DNA of 64,000 nt from Viola odorata (taxonomy: Eukaryota > Streptophyta > Magnoliopsida > Malpighiales > Violaceae). A program made the translations under genes and the position numbers. Below the pieces are notes generated by a model. It made no database searches. It worked only from the letters and a program-made list of their open reading frames with translations, and was not told the DNA's origin. This document shows, one piece after another, positions 1-8,318 of the stretch; the first letter of the stretch is position 1, and each line of letters opens with the position of its first letter. The DNA lies in contig OY829537.1 in assembly GCA_963691705.1 (NCBI GenBank), positions 78,637,352-78,701,351 on the forward strand, in the 5' to 3' direction.

Positions 1-1
1 T

Positions 2-1192
2 TGTAAAACTGCTAAATCCACATCTAAACATCATGCTATTTACATGCCTTTGCCTATTGCCCAACACCCATGGGTAGACTTATCTATGGATTTTGTACTG
101 GGTTTGCCTAGGTCTAGGAATGGCCATGACTCTATTTTTGTTGTGGTGGATCGCTTTTCCAAAATGGTGCATTTTATACCATGTTCGAAAACACATGACG
201 CCACACACATTGCATCTTTAGTTTTCTAACATGTGGTGTGATTACATGGTATGCCTAAGAGCATTGTGAGTGACCGGGACACTAAGTTCCTAAGTCATTT
301 TTGGCGGACTCTTTGGACGAAGTTAGGGACTAAACGCCTCTTCTCCACCACGTGTCACCCTCAAACGGATGGCCAAACAGAGGTGGTGAATAGGACTTTA
401 GGCTCATTACTTCGTATAATGGTTGCTAAACATGGAGTGAAATGGGAAGATTGTATTGCGTTTGTTGAATTTGCCTATAATAATGCTTATCATTCTTCCA
501 TTGGGTTTTCTCCTTTTGAGGTGGTTTACGGGTTCAAACCCTTAACCCCTCTTGATCTCTCACCTTTGCCCTTGAGTTCTCTTAAGTGTGTAGATGGGAA
601 TGCCAAGGCTGCAGTTGTTAAGAAACTCCATGAGCAAGTCCGCAAAAGCATTGAAAGCATGAGTGAAAAAGAAATGACCAAGCGCAATAAGGGCAAGCTT
701 CCTACTTCCTTCGAACCGGGTCAATGGGTGTGGCTTCATTGGAGCAAAGATCAATTCCCTCGCCAACGAAAAAGCAAGCTAAGTCTACGAGGGGACGACC
801 CTTTTCAAATTCTCCGCCGTATCGACGCCAACGCCTATGTCCTAGATCTTCCAAGCGAATATGGGGCGATCAGCCATACATTCAATGTCAATGATCTATC
901 TCTCTGCCCCGAAGATGAAGAAAACCCTCAAGAAATGGATTCGAAGACGAATCCTTTCGAAAGGGAAGGAGTTGATATGATCACGGATCCTTCCAAGGCC
1001 AATTTTGACACTCAAGACATGTTGCCTCAAGGCCCGATCACACGAAGCAAAGCAAGAGGGTTGTCCCTATGGTTTGAAGGCAAAATAAAAGAGAAAGAAC
1101 CTATCAAAGCCACGGAAAAGGCTACCCATGTGACCATTCATCAAGCCAAAGAAGAATCCTTGGCGTCCCATTACGCTAAGGTCGTAGCGTGA
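2..1192 (+). pseudogene. pol: pol 3' end: integrase core and C-terminal tail (CRM1a), two in-frame stops
   Basis: Integrase inserts the cDNA copy into the genome. Visible are the end of the HHCC zinc domain (CKTAKS), the first catalytic Asp in [10 protein letters not shown] (about 92-118), the second in VSDRDTKF (about 266-290) and the Glu in [11 protein letters not shown] (about 367-400). A GPF/Y-like region follows (WVWLHW, RGDDPFQIL), then a tail with GPITRSKARG. Two stops, TAA at 227-229 and TGA at 239-241, interrupt one continuous frame; intact relatives such as CRM2 have FFKEVVRLH there, so both fit C-to-T changes of CAA and CGA. The final stop TGA (1190-1192) lies inside a palindrome. 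The N-terminal part is outside the window. Confidence 0.85.
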
Positions 1193-1906
1193 TCACGCTA
1201 AGGAAAAAGTGTCTAGCGTAATCACGCTAAGCTCTTAGCGTGATTCACGCTAGACACTGCTTTGATTTGGATTTTTGGGTTTTTCAAGCGTGATTACGCT
1301 AAGGTCTTAGCGTGATCACGCTAAGGGAAAAGTGTCTAGCGTAATCACGCTAAGCCCTTAGCGTGATTCACGCTAGCCACTGCTTTGATTTTGGATTTTG
1401 GGCTTTTCAAGCCCAATTTGCATGCCCACTATATGTATCTCTTTTGTTTCATTTTCCTCCTTAGTTTTTAGACTATGTGTGATATTTTTCAAGTGAGAAT
1501 ACTCCTTCTCTTGTCACCTAAGCCTTGAACTCTTCACTTATTTTCTTGAGTAAAAATCGTTGAGTTGAGATTACTCCTTCCGATTATTGCTCGAGGAAAC
1601 ATCGAATTGTATTTGTAATTTTGGGCAAATTTCCTTGAATGAAAGAAGGGTTTATTAATGGCATAATTCAAGAATAGTGGATGTCGCGCTACAGGGTTTA
1701 CTCCTTGGATGTTCGTGTGATCAAATTAATTCTCTTACCAATCCTATAAATTGCCAGGTATATATTTCCTAAAATCCTCCGCTAAATCTATTTCGTCCAT
1801 GTCTTTCCTTTCTTGAGATCTTACTTTCGCTAGATAAATTCATTTGGCTAGGTCCTCCATAAGCTCCATTGTATCCGGCTTACTAACCCTAGGCAGGATC
1901 GCATCA
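973..1906 (+). repeat. 3' LTR of CRM1a (934 bp)
   Basis: The LTR starts TGATATGATC and ends GGATCGCATCA, near-perfect terminal inverted repeats. Both edges are supported by the 5' LTR of the sister copy at 60630-61687, which starts TGATGTGATC and ends GATCACATCA before a primer binding site. The first 220 bases encode the pol tail, so coding and LTR overlap. A palindrome array follows. The flank CCAAG after 1906 may be one half of a target duplication; the other half is outside the window. Confidence 0.85.
1170..1376 (+). repeat. Array of short palindromes in the CRM1a LTR
   Basis: About eight copies of a 16-17 base self-complementary unit, with cores TAGCGTGATCACGCTA, TAGCGTAATCACGCTA and TAGCGTGATTCACGCTA. 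They fall in two higher-order repeats of roughly 110-120 bases, each followed by a spacer with TTTGATTT and TTTTGGG. The pol stop codon lies in the first full unit. As RNA, each unit could fold as a hairpin; as DNA, each is a symmetric protein-binding site. Function is not known to me. Confidence 0.85.
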
Positions 1907-2254
1907 CCAAGCCTAACGGTAAATGACGAATGTACATAGATTTCACAAATCTAAATGACATCTATCCCAAGGATTGCTACCTGCTCCCCAGGATTGATTA
2001 GTTGGTGGACTCCACCATGGGGTATGATTTCCTTGGTTTCGTGGATGCCAACTCAAGATACCACCGAATCCTAATGTTCAAGGAAGATGAAGAGAAGATC
2101 ACATTCATCACTCCAAAAGTGACCTACTGCTACACCGCCATGTCTTTCGGCCTGAAAAACGCTAGGGCAACTTACTAGTGAATGATGAACAAAATCTTCG
2201 AGAAGCAAATTGGGGGAAACTTGGAGGTGTACGTAGACGACATGCTAGATAGAT
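1907..2254 (+). pseudogene. Tat-type reverse transcriptase remnant
   Basis: A degraded stretch of RT starts directly after the CRM1a LTR. One frame reads as RT with stops: KPNGK stop RMYIDFTNLND, then PKDCYLLPRID stop LVD, SFGLKNARAT and finally the catalytic YVDDML. It aligns by eye with the RT of elements A, B and C (KPNGDWRMCIDFTDLNDACPK, YVDD). At least four in-frame stops are present. The upstream part of this RT is probably beyond the left window edge, split off by CRM1a. Confidence 0.8.
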
Positions 2255-2654
2255 AGGTAGATAGTGCACGCCTCCCATTAGCACGCATATATGTGCGCAT
2301 CTAATCCATGCACGCACGCGCGATTTGTCATATTGACTAAGCCCGAAGAAAACTAAAAAATGTTATGACAGACGAACTCCCGTTAAAACACAAATAAAAT
2401 GACACCCTAGATGTTTTTAGCTTACATAGAAAAAATGTGGTCTACTAGTTTTTAAGAGAAGATATCAATTGATGGAGTATAACAAGTTGGTTTTGTAGAC
2501 TAACAAATAAGCTAATTAATTGATAATCCTCGACTATTGTCATAACAATCAGGAGGGAGAACCTGATGAAGTATAATTGGGTGATTTTTGTAGGTTAATA
2601 AATAGGTTAATTAATTGGATTGATGTGATCAAAGGAATTTTCCCGTCAGTTATA
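2255..2654. other. Unassigned AT-rich DNA
   Basis: Starts with a short GATA-type repeat (gatagataggtagatag) and holds no ORF with recognisable similarity. I see no RNA gene. It lies between the RT remnant and the MITE. Confidence 0.5.
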
Positions 2655-2864
2655 CTCCCTCCGGTCTTTTTTAAATGTCGCGCACGCATTTCGACAAAGC
2701 CAGATGACTCACTATTTGACCCCAAAAAATTCCGTACTTTTTTTCAGAAGTACGTTAATCCTTAACGTACTTCCGAAAAAAAGTAAGGAATTTTTTGGGT
2801 CAAATAGTGAGTCATCCGCCCTCCTCGATATACGCGAGCGACGTTTAATAAAGACCGGAGGGAG
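2655..2864. mobile_element. Stowaway-type MITE (210 bp), almost one long hairpin
   Basis: Terminal inverted repeats CTCCCTCCGGTC and GACCGGAGGGAG are flanked by TA on both sides (2653-2654, 2865-2866), as expected for Tc1/mariner-derived Stowaway MITEs. Most of the inside is also inverted: GATGACTCACTATTTGACCC near 2700 pairs with GGGTCAAATAGTGAGTCATC near 2800, with a small loop around TTAATCCTTAA. No transposase is encoded; mobilisation would need a mariner-type transposase in trans. Confidence 0.88.
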
Positions 2865-2866
2865 TA

Positions 2867-3484
2867 TTTCATTATAAATAACAGTTTAATGTTTTCTTAA
2901 TCTATATGAAATCTTTTAAGCTGTCATTTTTTAGTGACAAAGAGAGTAACTTTTAGTGGGTTATTCGTGTCTAGGGGTGTCAAAAAGGAACCAAACCCGT
3001 AGACCCGTCCAAGACCCAAAGTTTCCGGCCTTATCTAGGACCAAATTGTGGTCCCGTTTTGGGTCGGGACCGGGTCTGGTCCCGACCCGAAAATTTTCGG
3101 GTCTCGCCGGATCGTACCCCACGGGTCTCAGGTCTGACCCGGGACCCGGCCAAACCCTAAAATACTTTCCCTTCTTCATTCTTAGACCTTCATCCCTGAC
3201 CTCCTCATTGTTCCCGATCAGCCCGAACCACCAATTCTCCGACCAGCCACAACTAAAAATTGCAGAAACCATCCTCTGCAATTAATCCAATCCTCACTGC
3301 AAAACCAATTCCAAAAACCAGTGTTGAGAACAGAGTTGTCAACATGAAAAGTGGCATTCTCAGTCTATGTGAAGAGTTTTGTAAAGGCTGGAGTCTGATA
3401 AGGTGGTTGGTAAGTGATTGCAATGACAGTGAATATCAAAACTGAAAATACAAAAACTGAAAAACACAGATTGCTAATCAATTT
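2867..3484. other. Unassigned DNA with a GGGTC/GACCC-rich block, perhaps a hAT-like fragment
   Basis: At about 2973 the sequence TAGGGGTGTCAAAA resembles ends of plant hAT-type non-autonomous elements. It is followed by about 170 bases of repeated GGACC, GGGTC and GACCC with local inverted symmetry. ORFs on both strands look like shadows of this repeat. No matching second end is visible before element A starts at 3485. AATTT at 3480-3484 is the left target duplication of A. Confidence 0.3.
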
Positions 3485-4011
3485 TGATAAGATTCAACGT
3501 CGATCTTGTAAGATTCGGAGTCGTGCCTGATCGGAACGGTGACGGTCGGTGCCGGATGTACCTGCAAAGCGCCGGAGGGGGGGCTCCGGCGTAGACACTC
3601 CGATGCTTAAGTCAGTTCGGGTTTCAAAAATAACAGAGGTTCGTCTGAGTGATCTTGATCTTACCTTCAGATTGGAAAAGTAGGGGTATTTATAGGCCTA
3701 TTCGGCGATACCTGGCGATAACAATCCAGGCGATGTCTGATGGTGACGTCACAACCGATACCAATGGATGACGTCATGAGCGATATCGGACGGGGCTGCC
3801 GGGAGCGATAAGCTCTTGGGTCCCTAGGATGGGATGGTGCCGTGCGTATAGAGTCGCGTGAGTCTCCCCCCCCCCCGCTGATGTCGACCATCCTAGGAAT
3901 CCTTCGCTGATTCTCGGGCGATATGAAGATATCTTAGGGGTCTTATGGGAAATCGTCCCGGCGGGAGCCGCAAGTGTGGTAGCACCGTTAGGGCTGTCTT
4001 GATTGTTATCA
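3485..4011 (-). repeat. 3' LTR of element A (527 bp)
   Basis: Matches 15366-15889 almost exactly. Visible differences are seven substitutions and the length of a C run (about 11 here, 9 in the other copy). It contains GCGATA motifs and two TGACGTCA palindromes (3744-3751, 3769-3776). A TATAAATA box on minus lies at 3687-3694. Confidence 0.95.
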
Positions 4012-4013
4012 TA

Positions 4014-4027
4014 AGCCCAACTGAAAA
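4014..4027 (-). repeat. Direct repeat beside the 3' LTR (PPT position)
   Basis: AGCCCAACTGAAAA lies two bases inside the 3' LTR, where the plus-strand primer should be; on minus it reads TTTTCAGTTGGGCT. A second copy lies at 5526-5540. The two copies bracket the gene i unit. Element B shows the same pair. Confidence 0.6.
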
Positions 4028-4572
4028 TGAGCCCGAGTGTTTACCAAGGGTTGTCCATGTCTGAAATCTTAGATGAAAACTTGTTCTTTCGTGGGGCGGT
4101 ATGTCTGCAGGATCTCCGAGTTTCTCTTACTGCTCGATGTTAACCGTGTTAAGTGATGAGCTGGAACTTAGTTCTGAACCTTCCAGCGAACAAGCGGATT
4201 CCGTCCTTCATTCTTATCTAGAGACCTATTTTTCTGAGGCGTTAAGAGGTCCACGAGAGACGCTGCTATTACGCTCGTGATCATAAGGGCATTGCTTTCG
4301 CCCAGCGATGTTAGTCGGTTTGGCCTCTTGGCAGGGCTTACGGAGTCTCAACTTTATTCATGTCATAGAAGGGCTGCTGATGGGTTACTTGTGATATCGC
4401 CACGGACTGCAACCAGGTCATGTCGTGGATTTGCATTCGTTCCGGGTCCATCATCCTTTCAAGTGTACTGCAAACACACGGAGGAGATAGGCATTTATAG
4501 AGAGGTTAGTAAACTTTGTACTTACAGGGGTTTGAGGTCACGCGGGCCCCGTTCTCCTCTTTCGTTTAAGGA

Positions 4573-4755
4573 AGCAACGATATCATCGCGGCTTTACGCC
4601 ATCAGCTGCCTACGATTAGCGCGGCTTTATACCACCAGATGCCTGCGATGTCGACGAGGTTTTACGCATCTAAGGCCACCTGCGACATCAACGCGGCCTT
4701 ACACTGTGGATACCGGTAACCATATGGCTTTTACGTCATGGCTACCCGTGATATC
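4573..4755 (+). repeat. Degenerate minisatellite upstream of antisense gene i (A)
   Basis: About five imperfect units of 35-40 bases built on CGCGGCTTTACGCCATCAG-like sequence followed by GCCACC or ACC. It lies about 180 bases before the TATA box of gene i. Element B carries the same array at 26325-26505. A 240-codon open frame across 4277-4999 is not conserved as protein, so I treat it as chance. Confidence 0.6.
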
Positions 4756-4930
4756 GTGCCTTTTGGCATTTTTCCATACTTTATCTCGCATCCTTTCGAA
4801 CATCCATGTCGCGGATAGCATACGAGCATCAACCTTTGATTCTGCTTTAGGCTTATCAGTCCTTAAGGGTGACGAGATGACTCGCCTTTTGATGACCTCT
4901 TTGTTCTTTCCAAGGCCTCTCTTTGGGGCC

Positions 4931-4937
4931 TATAAAT
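4931..4937 (+). promoter_or_regulatory. TATA box of antisense gene i (A)
   Basis: GCCTATAAAT sits about 55 bases before the ATG at 4987. Element B has the same box and spacing at 26674-26680, and the intervening leader (CTTTCTCC, CCACGTTCTCCTCATCTCT) is conserved. Confidence 0.7.
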
Positions 4938-4986
4938 TGGGGAACTTTCTCCACCCACGTTCTCCTCATCTCTGGCAATTCACATC

Positions 4987-5364
4987 ATGGATCATTTGAC
5001 TAAGAATTTCCTCCTTTCCAAGGGTCATTCTCTCAAGAACCTCAATGATGGCGACGTTGGGTTCCTGGAGAACATGCTGGTCAAGACCTCTGAGGACATC
5101 CTGGAGCTGCAAGGAATGCTGACCCCTCTTCATTCCAGGCTGGGAGCCACGTCTCTAGAGGATTTCAGCCCTTTGGAGAACGTGTCAAAGCTGGCTGCCT
5201 CCATCGCTCGGATTCAAGTGGTGATCGCCATGCTGCAGCAGCGCAAGGATATGCTAGGGTGCTGCCTGAATGGGATGAGAACCACCTCCTATGATCTGAT
5301 TCTGGTCATGGATTCTCTGAGAGACCTTCCCGAAGTGCCTGAGGACGCTGGCTCTGACGCCTGA
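4987..5364 (+). CDS. Antisense gene i of element A, 125 aa, unknown function
   Basis: An intact ORF on the strand opposite to gag-pol. It starts MDHLTKNFLLSKGHSL and ends PEVPEDAGSDA. It is helical in character (LELQGMLTPL, IARIQVVIAMLQQRKDML), which suggests a small coiled-coil protein; there is no signal peptide or membrane segment and no family I recognise. The homologue in B (26730-27107) has the same length and differs at about 16 of 125 residues, although gag-pol of A is broken. TATA box upstream, AATAAA signal downstream and no intron: it looks like a complete small gene. Function unknown; being kept open suggests use, by the element or in trans. Confidence 0.75.
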   Translation: MDHLTKNFLLSKGHSLKNLNDGDVGFLENMLVKTSEDILELQGMLTPLHSRLGATSLEDFSPLENVSKLAASIARIQVVIAMLQQRKDMLGCCLNGMRTTSYDLILVMDSLRDLPEVPEDAGSDA

Positions 5365-5437
5365 TAGCGATGGCTCCCTTTGGGCCTTTTCTCTTTTCCT
5401 CCTGGCATGTAAATGTACTTTCCGGCCCCTAGGCCAT

Positions 5438-5447
5438 AATAAATAAA
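5438..5447 (+). terminator. Poly(A) signal of antisense gene i (A)
   Basis: Overlapping AATAAATAAA about 75 bases after the stop codon. The same sequence and surroundings (GGCCATAATAAATAAA) occur in B at 27182-27191. Confidence 0.6.
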
Positions 5448-5525
5448 CTGATTTTAGTACGCCGTTTTGCAACTGTTCTTCTTCTTTAATGCGCCCTTTG
5501 TCTTTTTTTCCTTGGAGATATTCTT

Positions 5526-5540
5526 AGCCCAACTGAAAAC
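5526..5540 (+). repeat. Internal copy of the LTR-edge direct repeat (A)
   Basis: AGCCCAACTGAAAAC, the second copy of the sequence beside the 3' LTR (4014-4027), lies between genes i and ii. It could be a second plus-strand priming site or a scar of cassette acquisition. Confidence 0.55.
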
Positions 5541-5835
5541 GGTTCAGCCACTGGGTGGTTTTCTGACTGGTTGTTCAATATTAAATCTACGCCGCTGTTG
5601 TCCTGGCAACTAATTGGGTGATTTTGCGGTTTTCCTCGATCAGGGGAAAATCTCAACAGGCGTGACCGTAAATCCATATCTGCACTTCAGGCTGTACACG
5701 TGTCTTCTCTCAAGAGTCGGGTTGGAAGATCGAAGATCCTTTTTCCCAATTTTCTGGCTATTTAAGGGATCTTCTTCCCCTCGTTATTCTTTGTCTCCTT
5801 GCTGTTTTTTCCTTTTATTAATATTCTGTGATCTT

Positions 5836-5957
5836 ATGGCTGATTCTCAATTTTTAGATACGTTCGCCCGAGATTCTCCACCAACTCCTCCAACTTCTCC
5901 TGATTCAGATAATCCTCCTCCGTCATCTTCTTCATCTTTTAATTCTTTAATTCGGCC
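5836..5957 (+). pseudogene. Antisense gene ii of element A, 5' stub
   Basis: Starts MADSQFLDTFARDSPPTPP like the 151-aa gene ii of B (27584-28039) but departs after about 35 codons, a few bases before the start of gene iv. The promoter block is kept: CACGTG at 5697-5702 and TATTTAAG at about 5758. A deletion relative to B removes the rest of gene ii, all of gene iii and the gene iv promoter, which puts gene iv directly behind the gene ii promoter. Confidence 0.7.
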
Positions 5958-8318
5958 ATGGCTAAGACTCGCCGTACTGAGTCGAAATCTGCCGATGAGA
6001 AAAGGATGGATATTACGGCTAGTGTTATCACATCTGAGGCCGCTCTCCGTGAGCATTTGGCCGCCCATAATGCTGATATTCCTGATGATTATAAAACCAC
6101 TGTTGCCCCTGAGTCACTACGTTTGAACAGCGTTTTGACGGGCAATCGTAGGGTCATGTATGCGCAAATGTTCCGTTATGGCTTTCGGCTTCCCATTGAC
6201 TCTTTTGTCAAAGAATTGCTTGTTGCCGGTGATCTGACTCCGACCTAACTATCCCCAAATGCATATTGTTGTGTTTATGCTTTTCTGGAACTTTGCAAAT
6301 ACAAAGGGATTACTTCCCCTTCCCTTCTACTGCTTAAATCTCTTTTTAAGCTGATGAAATACCGGGGGTGATAACGATATCGCCCCATTTTGACAATGAC
6401 TCTTTGAAGTCTTTTACTTGGAAACTCCTCCATATCGAGTCTTCCGTTGATGCCTGAAAAAAGGAGTTTTTTGTGATAGATCTTCCTGGAGATCTTGGTT
6501 CCTGGTGGCGATCTAGGTTTAACCAAAACGTGGATGACAACGTCTGGAGCCGACCAGGGACCCTTCCGAAACGTGAGCAAGACTGGTTAAACACATTGTT
6601 CAAACTGGAAATCAGCGTTCACATTCGTCAAGTGGCTTGTAGAATGGACATTCAATCTTGTGTTAAACGTGAGTGTCGCGTTACTCCTTTCTTTGTTATC
6701 GCTGATACTAATGCTGACGTTATTTTGTGCTTTCGCAGTGACAGATCCCAATTATAAACCTGAGAGCGTAAGGAGACGCTTGAAAAGGGCTCAAGAGAGA
6801 GAAGAAAAAGAGAGAGCTACTTCCACGGAAGCAACTGATAACCCCACCGATCTTCCGGCTACTTCCACTACTCTTGTTCAAGTTTCCTCTTCTTCGGCCG
6901 GTGTGGGGGATCCTGACATTCCTTCAGGCGCTCCCCTTGTGACCATCGCTGCTCCTCCTGCCCATCCTTCTTCTTCTTCCAAGGCTCCTAAGGCTATTGC
7001 CAAAGGAAAAAAGAAGAGAAAAACGAGAAGTGTCACCGCTCTTACACCTTCTTTGGACGCGGCAGGCTCTTCAGAAGCACCTCCTCCCAACGCTGATACG
7101 GTGAGGGTGCCTTTTAGCCACGATATACTACATTTCCATGTCTGTCGTTGTTTGATTTCTTTCTTTTCTTTATTTCATATCGCTTTTTTGGCAGGACACT
7201 ATTGTTGTCGCTACCTCCGCTCTTCCCTCAGGCAATATGGATTTGGGCTATGCGCTGACTGGCTCAAAGAAGAGACAACGGTTGGGAGAGGAGGGTAGAA
7301 ATCCATCTTCCTCTACCGCCGAGATGGAGAACAGATCTGCAGACGGGTTTGACTCTATGGCTGTTCCCCAGGGAGGGAATCCGTCAGGATTTCTGGAGAA
7401 TTTAGGCACAGGCGAGACTTTCGGGGTTTCTCCCAATTCTTTTGGTGGTCCTGTTCACGCATATTCCTCCAACATGGGATATCAGGAGGTTATGCCAGAT
7501 TTTTCAGGCTATCAGCCTCATGGCGCTTATTTTGCTCCAGGGGGTTCGTCCACACAGGCTCGCTCTCCTTTTCCTTTGGCCTTCGTTCCTTCAAGCATCC
7601 CCCTACAGGCCCGTTATGGCGAAGGAGGTACCACCTTTAACTTTGTGGCGGATCTTAGTCCGCTAAGTGGGGCCGTTACTGTGACCCATCAAGTTGCACT
7701 GTACGATCTGCGTAACACTGGTCTGGCGGCACTGGGGGGTGACCGCTCGGATGAGGTTACGGCTTTGCTGGCTTCCCAAGTACTGGCGTCTGCGACAGAA
7801 CGGGAAGCCTTCCTTTCCAAGCCCGTGGTTGACAGGGTGAACTCATTACGCTCCAACCTTTTTACAAATATGATGCAGTTCCATTACTGGGCGGAGGAAG
7901 CGCAGCATCAGGCTGCTTCTCTTTCCTCCTCTTTGGGAGAATTAGCAAGAGAGCGGAATGAGAAGAAAAACTTGCTGGAGGAGCGTACAAACTTATTGTT
8001 GGCTCATCAGAAGCAGAAAGAAGAACAATCTGCCGCCTTGGCAGCGGAGAGGGCCAAAGTTACTGCCTTGGAGAATGAGAAGTCATCCCTGGCCAAGGAG
8101 AAAGCTGCCCTGGAGGAAGAGTTAGCCGATAGGAGCCTGTGGCACGTCGAGCAGACTGCCGCTATTTTGGTCGCTTGCTTTGAAGAAGTCCACGGGGTTG
8201 ACGCGTACAACCCGATGAGGTCACTGCCGCTTTCAAACGAAGATCTGGCCATCTTAATGAGGAGGGCTTTCTCCAAGCTAAAGCGGCAGGCTGGAAACGG
8301 AGGCACTCCGAAGGTTGA
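5958..8318 (+). pseudogene. Antisense gene iv of element A (three exons), broken
   Basis: Homologue of 31292-33625 in B. Predicted exons are 5958-6668, 6739-7100 and 7195-8318; introns are 6669-6738 (GTGAGT to CGCAG) and 7101-7194 (GTGAGG to GGCAG). Intron positions and phases (1, then 0) equal those in B. The N-terminal part (YAQMFRYGFRLPIDSF) resembles the family annotated as putative gypsy-type transposon (Transposase_28-like). Exon 2 is basic and Ser/Pro-rich (KGKKKRKTRS, NLS-like); exon 3 ends in a coiled coil (about 7930-8130). Lesions: TAA at 6246-6248, a one-base loss near 6367, TGA near 6457 and a frameshift near 8210. Exons 2 and 3 are otherwise open. Confidence 0.65.

Larger units (their letters stand above)
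1..1906 (+). mobile_element. CRM-type chromovirus CRM1a, 3' end only
   Basis: The 3' part of a Ty3/gypsy element enters from the left window edge: integrase catalytic core and C-terminal domain, then a full 3' LTR. The integrase is closest in style to CRM-type chromoviruses: after the ATFNV-like block (here HTFNVNDLS) there is no canonical chromodomain but a tail with GPITRSKARG that runs on into the LTR. The right half of the window holds another copy of the same family (60630-64000). The element ends at 1906, next to an unrelated RT remnant, so it inserted into older retroelement DNA. Clade assignment is inferred from architecture, not from a tree. Confidence 0.8.

Noticed and set aside
2956..3285. 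Overlapping ORFs of 109 and 106 aa on both strands
   Set aside because: Both come from the GGGTC/GACCC repeat; composition is repetitive and no domain is visible.
3850..3880. Long C run in the A LTR as a G-quadruplex
   Set aside because: It is a single homopolymer of about 11 and 9 bases in the two LTRs, not four spaced G tracts; length change fits slippage.
4277..4999. 240-codon open frame before antisense gene i in A
   Set aside because: No counterpart is open in B over the homologous DNA, it overlaps a minisatellite and the TATA box, and the protein has no conserved block.
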